DNA from: Pseudomonas rustica
Lineage (GTDB): Bacteria; Pseudomonadota; Gammaproteobacteria; Pseudomonadales; Pseudomonadaceae
DNA: 51,974 nucleotides
Reading direction: 5' to 3'
Assembly: GCF_018336155.1 (NCBI RefSeq)
Contig: NZ_JAGYHF010000019.1
Coordinates: 1 to 51,974 of the forward strand
In this document: positions 33,695 to 42,706 of the stretch, piece after piece
Layout of the letters: every line of letters starts with the position of its first letter
Position numbering within the stretch: position 1 is the first letter of the stretch
The notes under the pieces: model-generated
Databases searched by the model: none
What the model was told of the DNA's origin: nothing
What the model saw: the letters and a program-made list of their open reading frames with translations, nothing else
Made by a program: the position numbers and the translations under genes

Positions 33695-34660
33695 TCAAAC
33701 GGCTTCCTGCTCGCGGCGATAAGCGTAGGTATCGGCGAAGCGCGACAGCAGGAATTCGGCGCAAGTGGTCGTCGGATATTTCGCCGGATGCTGTGCGTCC
33801 TGACAACCGGGCAGGCATTCGATGCGTGTGTCCGGGTGCGGCTCGGCGAAGAACGGCATCGAATAGCGATCCACCCCGAGCGGGCTGATCACCCGGTGCG
33901 GCGTCGAGCGATAACGGTCGTTGCTCCAGCGCGCCATCATGTCGCCGAGGTTGACCACGAAAGTGCCGTCGATCGGTGGCGCGTCGATCCATTGACCCTT
34001 GACGTTTTTCACCTGCAGGCCGCCGGCGCTGTCCTGATAGAGCAGGGTGATGCAACCGTAATCGGTGTGCGCACCGGCGCCTTGTTGCTCGGCCGAACTG
34101 GCGGTGTGGCGCGGTGGGTAATGGATCATGCGCAGCACGCTGACCGGATCAATGAAGCGGCTGTCGAAGAAGTCGCGTTCGATGTTCAGCGCGATAGTCA
34201 TAGCGCGCAGCAGGGTTTGCGCGAGGGCTTGCATGTCGAGGTAATGCTGCTCCATCAGCGCTTCCCAGCCCGGTTGTGACGGATGCCGGTTCGGCCCGCG
34301 CAGCGGTTTTTCGGCGAGCACGTCGGGATGGTTGGCCGGCAGGTGCAGGCCCATGTCGAAGGTTTCTTTGAGGTCGCTGGGTTTGCTCGGGTCGAGTTGC
34401 TCGGTGGCGATGGCGCCGTAGCCGCGATGGTGGCGAGTCTGGGTGATGTCGATCTTGAGTTTTTCTGCGGTGGGCAGGGCGAAGAAGCGTTGGGTGTGAT
34501 CGAGCACAGCGTCGATGCGCTGCGCTGAAATCGGATGGCCCTTGATGTAGAAAAAGCCCCATTCGCGGCAGGCCAGGTCGATCTGCTCGGCCACCCCAGG
34601 CCAGGCGTTTTCGTCGTCGGAATAGAGCGGGCTGATGTCGATGATCGGAAGCTGATCCAT
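33695..34660 (-). CDS. 2-oxoglutarate/Fe(II) oxygenase, isopenicillin N synthase-like
   Basis: A 321-residue protein with the N-terminal DIOX_N fold (LPIIDISPLYSD, REWGFFYIKGHPI) and the catalytic jelly roll. Fe ligands are in AHTDYGCITLLYQD (HxD) and STPHRVI; the co-substrate Arg is in RYSMPFF (RxS). It is of the PA0147 type next to the adenine deaminase, so a purine-related oxidation is possible but unproven. aagga lies eight bases before the ATG at 34660; the frame from 34696 is less likely. Confidence 0.86.
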   Translation of the reverse strand: MDQLPIIDISPLYSDDENAWPGVAEQIDLACREWGFFYIKGHPISAQRIDAVLDHTQRFFALPTAEKLKIDITQTRHHRGYGAIATEQLDPSKPSDLKETFDMGLHLPANHPDVLAEKPLRGPNRHPSQPGWEALMEQHYLDMQALAQTLLRAMTIALNIERDFFDSRFIDPVSVLRMIHYPPRHTASSAEQQGAGAHTDYGCITLLYQDSAGGLQVKNVKGQWIDAPPIDGTFVVNLGDMMARWSNDRYRSTPHRVISPLGVDRYSMPFFAEPHPDTRIECLPGCQDAQHPAKYPTTTCAEFLLSRFADTYAYRREQEAV

Positions 34661-34684
34661 ACATAATCCTTGAAAAATACGGGA

Positions 34685-34795
34685 GATCGTTCCCACGCTC
34701 CGCGTGGGAATGCCTCAATGGACGCTCTGCGTCTGTTTTTGGCAGGGACGCGGAGCGTCCCGGGCGGCATTCCCCCGCAGAGCGTGGGAACGATT
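34685..34795. repeat. 111-bp palindromic element, gatcgttcccacgctccgcg family
   Basis: Second of three copies (others at 25061 and 37265). It lies between the BMP-protein stop and the oxygenase start; the right arm carries small changes. Confidence 0.9.
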
Positions 34796-34808
34796 CGGGT
34801 CAAATGGA

Positions 34809-35882
34809 TTACTTCGGCATCTCGGCCTTCATGCCTTCAACGTAGTAGTTCATCGACGCCAGTTCCGCATTGGTCGCGCTCACACCCGCAGGGATTTTCT
34901 CCACGCCGGCCTGATCCTTGATCGGCCCGGTGAACGGCTGGAACACACCACTCTTGATGTCAGCAATGATCTGCTCGGCTTCGGCTTTCACCGGCGCTGG
35001 CACCAGATCGCTGATCGGCAGTTCAATCGTGCCTTCCTTCAGCCCGCCCCAGTAATCCTGCGACTTCCAGGTGTGGTCGATCACGCTTTGCGTCGCCTGA
35101 ATATAGTGCGGCGCCCAGTCGTTGACGATCGAGGTCAGCACCGCTTTCGGGCCGAAGTGCGCCATGTCCGAGGCATAACCCACCGCGTACACGCCACGAC
35201 GTTCGGCGGCTTGAATCGGCGCCGGGCTGTCGGTGTGCTGGAACACCACATCGACGCCCTGATCGATCAGCGCGTTGGCCGCGTCGGCCTCTTTGCCCGG
35301 ATCGAACCACGAGTTGACCCACACCACTTTGATCTCGGTGCCCGGGTTGTATTTGTTCAGCGCCAGTTGAATCGAGTTGATGTCGCGGATCACTTCGGGG
35401 ATCGGGAACGAAGCGACGTAACCGATTTTTTTGGTCTTGGTCATCTTCGCCGCGAGGAAGCCGCCGACGTAGCGACCTTCATAGGTGCGCGCCAGATAGG
35501 TGCCGAGGTTCTTATCCTGTTTGTAGCCGGTGGCGTGTTCGAAGGTCACCTTGGGAAACTGCTTGGCGACTTTCAGCGTCGGGTTCATGTAGCCGAACGA
35601 GGTGGTGAAGATCAGATCGTATTTGTCCTTGGCCATGTTGCGGATCACCCGCTCGGCGTCGGCGCCTTCGGCGACGTTCTCGACGTAGTTAGTGGTGATC
35701 TGATTGCCGAATTTCTCGGCGAGAGCCTTGCGCCCCTGTTCATGCTGATACGTCCAGCCGTGGTCACCGATCGGGCCGATGTAAACGAAACCGACCTTGA
35801 GCGGATCGGCAGCGCTGGCGCTCAGGCTGATCCCCAGACCGAGGGCGGCGCACAGCAGTTTGTGCAGCGGACGTATTTGCAT
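34809..35882 (-). CDS. BMP-family ABC transporter substrate-binding protein
   Basis: A 357-residue periplasmic binding protein with a Sec signal peptide (1-24, GISLSASA). The mature start is KVGFVYIGPIGDHGWTYQHE, typical of the BMP/PnrA family, which binds purine nucleosides. Unlike most BMP proteins of Gram-positives it has no lipobox. It is the likely partner of the permeases and ATPase encoded at 40661-44254. The ATG at 35882 with ggag is preferred to 35897. It stands 5 kb from its ABC genes. Confidence 0.88.
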   Translation of the reverse strand: MQIRPLHKLLCAALGLGISLSASAADPLKVGFVYIGPIGDHGWTYQHEQGRKALAEKFGNQITTNYVENVAEGADAERVIRNMAKDKYDLIFTTSFGYMNPTLKVAKQFPKVTFEHATGYKQDKNLGTYLARTYEGRYVGGFLAAKMTKTKKIGYVASFPIPEVIRDINSIQLALNKYNPGTEIKVVWVNSWFDPGKEADAANALIDQGVDVVFQHTDSPAPIQAAERRGVYAVGYASDMAHFGPKAVLTSIVNDWAPHYIQATQSVIDHTWKSQDYWGGLKEGTIELPISDLVPAPVKAEAEQIIADIKSGVFQPFTGPIKDQAGVEKIPAGVSATNAELASMNYYVEGMKAEMPK

Positions 35883-35973
35883 GAATTCGAACTCCATTTT
35901 GTTGTGTGTGGTCAGGGCCAATGCAAATTGCTGACCAACAGGACAACAAACTTTCCGAAACCGCGTAACGGCC

Positions 35974-36039
35974 ATCGCGAGCAGGCTCACTCCTACATTT
36001 GGAATGCGTTCCCCTGTAGGAGTGAGCCTGCTCGCGATA
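35974..36039. repeat. REPIN, gtaggagtgagcctgctcgcga family
   Basis: A compact inverted pair in the divergent gap between the BMP-protein gene and the chaA-like gene. Confidence 0.87.
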
Positions 36040-36169
36040 GCGCCCTCAAGGCCAATAAAAGTGCACCGGGCAAAGTACCGCTATCAGTTGGTGCGCTAAT
36101 GTGTAACGAAACGTTAGCGCCGCCCCGCAGTCAGTAGCTCATTCGCACTCTTCGGTAAAAGGCCCGTCC

Positions 36170-37261
36170 ATGCTCACCATCCTCAAGCAAGAAAGTTTTC
36201 TGCTACTGGCCGTCATCGCCGCGTGCGTCGCCTATCCGTTGGAACACTGGATGTTGCACAGCGGCCAGATCGTCGCGCTGACTGCCGGCCTGGTACTGAT
36301 CGCCTTCATCGTCGCCGCCTCGATGCGCGTCGCCCATCACGCCGAATTGCTCGCCGAAAAGGTCGGCGACCCTTACGGCACGATGATCCTCACACTCGCC
36401 GCCGTGCTGGTCGAAGTGGTGATTCTGGCGATCATGATGAGCAACGAAGCGTCGCCCACGTTGGTGCGCGACACGATCTATTCGGCGGTGATGCTCGACA
36501 TCAACGGCATCCTCGGCCTCGCCGCGCTGATGGGCGGGATCAAACACGGCGAACAGTCCTACAACGACGATTCCGCGCGCAGCTACAGCGTGATGATCCT
36601 CACCGCCATGGGCGTGTCGATGGTGGTGCCGGAGTTTATTCCCGAGGCCAACTGGAAGATTTATTCGGCGTTCACCATCGGTGCGATGGTGGTGCTTTAC
36701 GCGCTGTTTCTGCGCATGCAGGTCGGCCCGCACAGTTACTTTTTCAGCTACAGCTATCCGGATAAACGCCGCAAGAAAGAACCGCAGGACGCGCAGGCGA
36801 AAGCACCGAGCATCGGCCTGTCGATCGGCATTCTGGTGTTTGGCATTGTGGTGATCGGCGCGTTGGCCGAGGTGATGTCGAAGACCCTCGATCTGGGCCT
36901 GGAAGGCACGGGCGCGCCGCCGGTGATCACGGCGATTCTGGTGGCGGCCATTTCAGCAGCGCCGGAGATTTTGACCGCGTTGCGCGCAGCGTTGGCCAAC
37001 CGCATGCAGTCGGTGGTGAACATTGCGATGGGCGCGTCACTGTCGACGGTGATTCTGACGGTGCCGGTGATGGAAGCGATGGCGCTGTACACCGGCCAGC
37101 CGTTTCAAATGGCGATGACGCCGGTGCAGACGGTGATGATTTTCCTGACGTTGATCGTCAGCGCGATCAACCTCAATGACGGCGAAACCAATGCCATCGA
37201 AGGCATGACGCACTTTGTGCTGTTTGCGACGTTCATCATGCTGTCCCTGCTCGGCCTTTGA
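36170..37261 (+). CDS. chaA: ChaA-like calcium/cation:proton antiporter
   Basis: A 363-residue membrane protein of the CaCA superfamily with about 11 helices. The first signature region is HHAELLAEKVGDPYGTMILT with Glu82 just after it; the second is AAISAAPEILTALRAALANR. Both resemble ChaA of E. coli, which exchanges Ca2+ or Na+ for protons. It diverges from the BMP-protein gene and has no evident link to purine metabolism. aaaggc before the ATG is a weak ribosome site. Confidence 0.85.
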   Translation: MLTILKQESFLLLAVIAACVAYPLEHWMLHSGQIVALTAGLVLIAFIVAASMRVAHHAELLAEKVGDPYGTMILTLAAVLVEVVILAIMMSNEASPTLVRDTIYSAVMLDINGILGLAALMGGIKHGEQSYNDDSARSYSVMILTAMGVSMVVPEFIPEANWKIYSAFTIGAMVVLYALFLRMQVGPHSYFFSYSYPDKRRKKEPQDAQAKAPSIGLSIGILVFGIVVIGALAEVMSKTLDLGLEGTGAPPVITAILVAAISAAPEILTALRAALANRMQSVVNIAMGASLSTVILTVPVMEAMALYTGQPFQMAMTPVQTVMIFLTLIVSAINLNDGETNAIEGMTHFVLFATFIMLSLLGL

Positions 37262-37264
37262 TAT

Positions 37265-37373
37265 TGATCGTTCCCACGCTCCGCGTGGGAATGCCGCCAT
37301 GGACGCTCTGCGTCCGCTGCTGGGACGCGGAGCGTCCCGAGATGCATTCCCACGCAGAGCGTGGGAACGATCA
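37265..37373. repeat. 109-bp palindromic element, gatcgttcccacgctccgcg family
   Basis: Third copy, lying between the convergent chaA-like and 8-oxoguanine deaminase genes, 3 bp after the former's stop. Confidence 0.9.
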
Positions 37374-37387
37374 TATGGGGAGGGGGA

Positions 37388-38746
37388 TCAGGTACCGGCG
37401 ATCAGTTGGCGTGCCGCCTGGCTGTGATCGGCGATCAGGCCTTTGAGGTCAAGGCCTTCAACCTGCCCATCCACTACGCGCCACTTGCCACCAATCATCA
37501 CCCGATCCGCACGATCCGCGCCGCATAACAGCAGCGCCGAAATCGGATCATGGCTGCCGGAGAAACGCAGCTCATCGAGCTTGAACAACGCCAGATCCGC
37601 CTGCTTGCCCACGGCAATCTCACCGATATCGGTACGGCCCAACAAGCTCGCCGAACCCTTGGTCGCCCAACCCAGCACGCGTTCCGGGGTGATCTTCTCG
37701 GCGCCGTAACGCAGACGCTGGATGTACAGCGCCTGACGCGCTTCCAGAATCATGTTCGAGGCATCGTTGGACGCCGAACCATCCACGCCCAAACCAAACA
37801 ACGCACCGGCGTCAGTCAGATCAATACTCGGGCAGATGCCGGAAGCCAGACGCATGTTCGAACTCGGGCAATGGCAGATACCGGTACCAGCCTCGCCGAG
37901 ACGCGCGATTTCGTCCGGGTTGAAGTGAATACCGTGCGCCAGCCAGGTGCGCGGGCCGAGCCAGCCGACGCTGTCGAGATAATCGACGGTGCGCAGGCCG
38001 AAACGCTGCAGGCAGAAATCTTCTTCATCGAGGGTTTCAGCCAAATGTGTGTGCAGGCGCACGTCGAGCTTGTTCGCCAGTTCAGCACTCGCCGACATGA
38101 TTTCCGGGGTCACCGAGAACGGCGAGCACGGTGCCAGCGCGATCTGGATCTGCGCGCCATCGCCGCGTTCGTGGTACTCGTGAATCAGGCGCTGACTGTC
38201 GTCGAGAATCACCTGACCTTCCTGCACGGTCTGCTGCGGTGGCAGGCCGCCGTCCTTCTCGCCGAGGCTCATCGAACCGCGCGTGAGCATGGCGCGCATG
38301 CCCAGTTCACGCACGGTTTCGACTTGCACGTCGATGGCGTTTTCCAGACCGTCCGGGAACAGATAGTGATGGTCGGCAGCGGTGGTGCAGCCGGACAGCA
38401 GCAGCTCGGCCAAAGCGACTTTGGTGGCGAGGGCGAGTTTCTCAGGCGTCAGACGCGCCCACACCGGGTACAGGGTTTTCAGCCACGGGAACAACGGCTG
38501 GTTGACCACCGGCGCCCAGGCGCGGGTGAGGGTTTGATAGAAATGATGATGGGTGTTGATCAGGCCCGGCAGGATCACATGCTCGCGGGCATCGAACACT
38601 TCATTGCACGGCGCCGACGGCTGTTGGCCGGCAGCCAGCACTTCGACGATGACACCGTCTTGCACGACTAGACCGCCACGGGCATCGAGCTCGTTGGAGG
38701 TGAAAATAGCGAGGGGATTTTTTAACCAGGTACGGGTCGCGGGCAT
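37388..38746 (-). CDS. 8-oxoguanine deaminase (amidohydrolase superfamily)
   Basis: A 452-residue zinc amidohydrolase. The metal site is in GLINTHHHFYQTLTRAW and HTHLAETLDEEDF; a His lies in AHGIHF and the catalytic Asp in GLGVDGSASND. This pattern and the purine neighbourhood match P. aeruginosa PA0142, shown to deaminate 8-oxoguanine to urate. It may also act on related pterins or guanine analogues. gaggag is nine bases before the ATG at 38746; the 45-residue frame extension is rejected. Confidence 0.87.
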   Translation of the reverse strand: MPATRTWLKNPLAIFTSNELDARGGLVVQDGVIVEVLAAGQQPSAPCNEVFDAREHVILPGLINTHHHFYQTLTRAWAPVVNQPLFPWLKTLYPVWARLTPEKLALATKVALAELLLSGCTTAADHHYLFPDGLENAIDVQVETVRELGMRAMLTRGSMSLGEKDGGLPPQQTVQEGQVILDDSQRLIHEYHERGDGAQIQIALAPCSPFSVTPEIMSASAELANKLDVRLHTHLAETLDEEDFCLQRFGLRTVDYLDSVGWLGPRTWLAHGIHFNPDEIARLGEAGTGICHCPSSNMRLASGICPSIDLTDAGALFGLGVDGSASNDASNMILEARQALYIQRLRYGAEKITPERVLGWATKGSASLLGRTDIGEIAVGKQADLALFKLDELRFSGSHDPISALLLCGADRADRVMIGGKWRVVDGQVEGLDLKGLIADHSQAARQLIAGT

Positions 38747-38904
38747 GTTGCCGGCTCCTCTGAAAATTGGGTTCAGGGTTGCCAGCTCAGTGATGCCCTG
38801 TCTGCTGATCCAGGGTCGCCGCGGGGACGAGGTGCGCAGTTTCAAACAAATTGTTGCATCGAGCAAGCCCAACCCGACCACTCACCAGACCACACCGCAG
38901 TCCT

Positions 38905-38995
38905 TGTAGGAGCCGAGCTTGCTCGCGAAGAGGCCGTGTCAGGCAAAGTTGCAGTGGCTGACAGGACGCTTTCGCGAGCAAGCTCGGCTCCTACA
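38905..38995. repeat. REPIN, gtaggagccgagcttgctcgcga family
   Basis: A perfect-looking inverted pair upstream of the 8-oxoguanine deaminase and downstream of the SDR gene. Confidence 0.88.
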
Positions 38996-39024
38996 GGTAT
39001 TGCTGGGAATTCATAAACCGGTTT

Positions 39025-39708
39025 TTACCAGGGAATGGTTTCGCCCTTGTAATTGATAAAGTGATGCCCGCCCTTGCCGGTGTACGCATTCACCTGATCA
39101 ACCAAGCCACGGGTGCTGGTTTCCACATCCAGATCCGCGCCTTCGCCACCCATGTCCGTCTTCACCCAACCCGGATGCAACGACAACACGGTCATCTTCT
39201 GCTCGCCCAACTGCGTGATAAAACTGTTGGTCATCGAATTCAGCGCAGCCTTGCTCGCTTTGTACAACGCCAGCTCCGGCGCGTCCGGAACCGTCACGCT
39301 GCCGAGCCCGGAACTCATGAACGCCAGCACGCCACTGCCATCACGGATCTGCCCGACAAACCGCTGCGCCAGATTGATCGGCGCCACCGCGTTGGTGAAA
39401 AACAACTGACCGACTTCGGCCAATGTCGCGCCGCCCGGGGTCTGATCGGCCGGGCCTTTGACCCCGGCGTTGACGAACAGCAGATCAAAGGTTTCGCCCT
39501 TGAGCTGTTGGCTCAATGCGATCACCGCTTGCTGATCGTCCATGTCGAGCTTCTCGATCCGCACCTTGCCTAATGCTTGAAGCGCATCGGCATTGGCAGG
39601 ATTGCGCACGGTGGCGGTGACTTGCCAGCCGTCGGCCAGCAGGGTTTTCACCAGACCGAGGCCAAGGCCCCGGGAGGCGCCGATGATCAGTGCGTTTTTT
39701 GCAGACAT
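39025..39708 (-). CDS. Short-chain dehydrogenase/reductase (CsgA-like)
   Basis: A 227-residue classical SDR. The nucleotide motif is IGASRGLG (near residue 10), NAG is in LLFVNAGVKG, the serine is in FMSSGLGS, and the catalytic YKASK follows. Size and the C-terminal HFINYKGETIPW fit the carbonyl reductase-like SDRs. Substrate unknown. It follows a MerR gene by 25 bp on the same strand and is probably co-transcribed with it. Confidence 0.87.
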   Translation of the reverse strand: MSAKNALIIGASRGLGLGLVKTLLADGWQVTATVRNPANADALQALGKVRIEKLDMDDQQAVIALSQQLKGETFDLLFVNAGVKGPADQTPGGATLAEVGQLFFTNAVAPINLAQRFVGQIRDGSGVLAFMSSGLGSVTVPDAPELALYKASKAALNSMTNSFITQLGEQKMTVLSLHPGWVKTDMGGEGADLDVETSTRGLVDQVNAYTGKGGHHFINYKGETIPW

Positions 39709-39733
39709 GAGGGGCTTCCTTGATGAATGAGGA

Positions 39734-40084
39734 TCATGGATTCAATGGACAGGCCTGACCGAGCCGAAGTTGCAGCTCTTGCCGCAACTCGTCGAGCTCA
39801 CCCATGCGGGTTTCGATCAGTTGCAGTTTGTCGCGCAGAAGTTGCGCCACGGCGTTGTCTGGATCGGGCGCGTTCCACAACGCCGCGACACTGTCACCGA
39901 TCTCGCCGAGGGTAAATCCCAGGCGCTGCGCGGTTTTGATATAGAGCACCAGTTGCACCATCTCCGGTGGATAGTCGCGGTAACCGTTGGCGCTACGCTG
40001 CGCCGCAATCAACCCGCGTTGCTCATAGAAACGCAGGGTGTCACGGCTGACGGCGCTGGCCAGGGCTAATTCACCGATGCGCAT
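39734..40084 (-). CDS. MerR-family transcriptional regulator
   Basis: A 116-residue MerR protein. The winged HTH is at 1-65 (RIGELALASAVSRDTLRFYE), followed by a long helix and a single Cys near the end (LGQACPLNP). With one cysteine it does not look like a metal-dithiolate sensor. The ATG at 40084 is preferred to the TTG at 40096. A MerR-type operator lies at 40105-40135, between this gene and the divergent membrane protein gene, so it is the likely controller of both directions. Confidence 0.86.
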   Translation of the reverse strand: MRIGELALASAVSRDTLRFYEQRGLIAAQRSANGYRDYPPEMVQLVLYIKTAQRLGFTLGEIGDSVAALWNAPDPDNAVAQLLRDKLQLIETRMGELDELRQELQLRLGQACPLNP

Positions 40085-40104
40085 GGCGACTCTCAAAAGG
40101 GCTA

Positions 40105-40135
40105 TTGACCTTGGAGCATACTCCAGGCTTTACCG
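40105..40135 (+). promoter_or_regulatory. MerR-type promoter with 19-bp spacer
   Basis: -35 TTGACC (40105-40110), a 19-bp spacer carrying the dyad cttggagcatactccagg, and -10 TTACCG (40130-40135) on the plus strand. It is 29 bp before the ATG at 40165 and 20 bp upstream of the merR ATG. The arrangement predicts activation of the 40165 gene by the neighbouring MerR protein. Confidence 0.75.
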
Positions 40136-40164
40136 TGGTTGCTCCCTGAATTTCTGGAGCAAGG

Positions 40165-40602
40165 ATGATGTGGACTTCAACGCAGTATCGCCACGTGGTG
40201 CGCGGCAGCGCCTGGTATGACTTGGTCGTCACGGCGGCGTTTGCCACACCGTGGAGTTTTGCGCTTGTGCATGGGTTGTTGAGCGCGCTGGATTTGCCTG
40301 GCGAACTGCCTGCGTTTCAGACTGTACATATGTTGATGGCGAATCTGTTGGGGTCGGTGGTGTGCGTGTGGGCGGTGCTGCGGATTCGTGATCCGCAGGC
40401 GCTTTATGGACGGTATGACGCGGTGGCAAGATTTCTTTTTGCGGCTTGGCAAGCGTACGCATTGGCCCATGGCGCCAGTTCGATCCTGCTGGTTTTTCTG
40501 GTCTTCGAACTGGCGTGGGGCATTGCTCAGGTGTTGCCTGTCAGGGCCTCATCGCTGGCAAGCCAGCTCCCACAGTGTCTGTGCCGTGCACAAAATTTGT
40601 GA
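40165..40602 (+). CDS. Small 4-TM membrane protein of unknown function
   Basis: A 145-residue protein with about four hydrophobic segments: WYDLVVTAAFATPWSFALVH, LMANLLGSVVCVWAVL, the region around FLFAAWQAYALAHG, and ILLVFLVFELAWGIAQVL. No known motif was recognised. It is the predicted target of the MerR-type promoter just upstream. The last 17 codons (from 40551) lie inside a REPIN, so the C-terminal SLASQLPQCLCRAQNL is repeat-derived and may have replaced the original end. Confidence 0.7.
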   Translation: MMWTSTQYRHVVRGSAWYDLVVTAAFATPWSFALVHGLLSALDLPGELPAFQTVHMLMANLLGSVVCVWAVLRIRDPQALYGRYDAVARFLFAAWQAYALAHGASSILLVFLVFELAWGIAQVLPVRASSLASQLPQCLCRAQNL

Positions 40603-40639
40603 TCACCACTGAACCTGTGGGAGCTGGCTTGCCAGCGAT
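40551..40639. repeat. REPIN, atcgctggcaagccagctcccaca family
   Basis: Inverted arms atcgctggcaagccagctcc and ggagctggcttgccagcgat flank about 40 bp. The left arm overlaps the 3' end of the 40165 gene. Confidence 0.88.
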
Positions 40640-40660
40640 AGGGCCATTGAAATCACCGCA

Positions 40661-41587
40661 CTAATGCCCCGCCTGCCAAGGCTGCCCCAACGAAACCGGT
40701 GCATACAACCGCGTCCGCACCGCATCCCGCGACAACAATACCAGCACCAAAATCGTCGCCACATACGGCAGCATCGCCAGCAAACTCGACGGAATCGCCA
40801 GCCCCAACCCCTGCGCGACCAAATGCAGGATGCTGGCGAGCCCAAACAAATAAGCCCCCAGCAACAACCGCCACACCCGCCAACTGGCAAACACCACCAG
40901 CGCCAAAGCAATCCAGCCACGCCCGGCGGTCATGTTTTCCGCCCACATCGGCGTGTACGCGAGCGACAGGTATGCTCCCGCCAACCCGGCCATCGCCCCG
41001 CCAAACAGCACCGCCAAGGTTCGCACGGTCAAGACCGGCAAGCCCATCGCACTGGCCGCATCCGGGTTCTCACCCACGGCTTGAATGATCAACCCGACAC
41101 GACTTTTGATGATCACCCACGCCACCAGCGCAAACAGCGCGAACGACAGATACACCAGCAGATCCTGCGCAAACAGCATCCGCCCGATCAGCGGAATCTC
41201 ACTCAGATAAGGAATCGCCAACGGCTCAAAACCGGCCAGCGGTTTACCCACCCAGGCCGCGCCGACAAACGTCGACAGCCCGACACCAAAAATCGTCAGC
41301 GCCAGCCCGGTCGCCACCTGATTGGCGTTGAACACCAGCGCCACCAGCGCAAACAGCGACGACAACAGCATCCCGGCCAACATCGCCAGCAACACGCCCA
41401 ACCACAGGTTGCCGCTGTTCAGCGCGACGATAAAACCGATCACCGCGCCAAACAGCATCATCCCTTCCTGCCCGAGGTTGAGCACGCCGCTCTTCTCGCA
41501 AATCAGCTCACCCAGCGCCACTAGCAACAGCGGCGTGCCGCAACGCACCATGGCGTAGAAAATATTGCTCAACAGATCGATATCCAT
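40661..41587 (-). CDS. ABC transporter permease (BPD_transp_2, nucleoside type) 2
   Basis: A 308-residue membrane protein with about 8-9 helices and the family signature GELICEKSGVLNLGQEGMML near the N-terminus. That segment is typical of permeases of BMP/PnrA-type nucleoside importers. It pairs with the permease encoded just upstream; their stop and start share one base. It is the third gene of the ATPase-permease-permease operon. Predicted role: uptake of purine nucleosides or bases with the BMP protein at 34809. Confidence 0.88.
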   Translation of the reverse strand: MDIDLLSNIFYAMVRCGTPLLLVALGELICEKSGVLNLGQEGMMLFGAVIGFIVALNSGNLWLGVLLAMLAGMLLSSLFALVALVFNANQVATGLALTIFGVGLSTFVGAAWVGKPLAGFEPLAIPYLSEIPLIGRMLFAQDLLVYLSFALFALVAWVIIKSRVGLIIQAVGENPDAASAMGLPVLTVRTLAVLFGGAMAGLAGAYLSLAYTPMWAENMTAGRGWIALALVVFASWRVWRLLLGAYLFGLASILHLVAQGLGLAIPSSLLAMLPYVATILVLVLLSRDAVRTRLYAPVSLGQPWQAGH

Positions 41588-42693
41588 TACAGCGCTCCAG
41601 CGGTTACGGCGGTGGTCGACGTGCGCTTCACCCAGCGCAGATTCAGGCGTGGCCGATAGAGGATCAGCACGTCACAGGCGAGCAGGAAAAACAGCATCAT
41701 TCCCTGGAACAACTGGGTGATCGCTTGCGGCAGGTTCATCGTCATTTGCGCGCTCTCACCGCCGATGTACAGCAGCGCCATCAACAGGCTGGAAAACAGA
41801 ATCCCGATTGGATTGAGGCGTCCGAGAAACGCCACGGTGATCGCCGCATAGCCGTACCCCGGCGAAACCTGCGGCACCAATTGACCTATCGGCCCGGTGA
41901 CTTCGCAGACACCGGCAAGCCCGGCCAAACCGCCGCTGATCAACAGCGCCAACCAGATCAAACGCTTCTCGCGAAAGCCGACAAACCCCGCCGCACGCTT
42001 GTCCAGCCCAAGCACTTTGATCTGGAACCCGACAAAACTTTTCTGCAACAACACCCACACCGCGACCAGTGCGAGCAGGGCGAAATACACCCCGGCGTGC
42101 ACGCGGCCATCCTCCATCAACAACGGCAAACGGCTGGCGTCGCCGAACATCGCCGACTCGGGAAAGTTGAATCCGGCCGGATCCTTCAGCGGCCCGTGCA
42201 CGCAGAACAGCAGCAGGTTCAGGGCGATGTAATTGAGCATGATGCTGGTGAGGATTTCGTTGGCGTTGAAGCGTGTGCGCAACCACGCCGTCAGCCCGGC
42301 CCACGCCGCGCCGGCGAGGGTGCCGGTAAGCAGAATCAACACCAGCGCCCAACGGCTTTGCATGTCGATGATGTTCACCGCCAACGCACTGCCGGCGAGT
42401 GCGCCGAGGAGCAATTGCCCCTCAGCGCCGATGTTCCAGATCCGCGCCTGATAGGCCACTGCCAAGCCCAGTGCGCAGAGCAGAATCGGCAGCGCTTTGA
42501 CCAGCAATTCGGAGACACCATACAAATCGCTGACCGGCGCGATCAGTAGCGTGTGCAAGGTTTGCAGCGGGTCGTGGCCGAGGGCGATAAACAGCAGCGA
42601 GCCGCAACCGAGCGTCAGCGCCGCCGCCAATAGCGGCGAGCACCACAGCATCACGCGCGATTGCTGGCCACGGGGTTCGAGGGAAAGCAGCAT
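41587..42693 (-). CDS. ABC transporter permease (BPD_transp_2, nucleoside type) 1
   Basis: A 368-residue membrane protein. The signature ARIWNIGAEGQLLLGALAGS is the counterpart of the motif in the second permease. The PEFAMETER-like loop is replaced by a longer central periplasmic segment (GPLKDPAGFNFPESAMFGDA), usual in this family. ggag precedes the ATG at 42693; the 25-residue extension that would overlap the ATPase gene is rejected. It lies 13 bp after the ATPase stop and shares its last base with the start of the next permease gene. Confidence 0.88.
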   Translation of the reverse strand: MLLSLEPRGQQSRVMLWCSPLLAAALTLGCGSLLFIALGHDPLQTLHTLLIAPVSDLYGVSELLVKALPILLCALGLAVAYQARIWNIGAEGQLLLGALAGSALAVNIIDMQSRWALVLILLTGTLAGAAWAGLTAWLRTRFNANEILTSIMLNYIALNLLLFCVHGPLKDPAGFNFPESAMFGDASRLPLLMEDGRVHAGVYFALLALVAVWVLLQKSFVGFQIKVLGLDKRAAGFVGFREKRLIWLALLISGGLAGLAGVCEVTGPIGQLVPQVSPGYGYAAITVAFLGRLNPIGILFSSLLMALLYIGGESAQMTMNLPQAITQLFQGMMLFFLLACDVLILYRPRLNLRWVKRTSTTAVTAGAL

Positions 42694-42706
42694 GAGTAAA
42701 ACTCCG

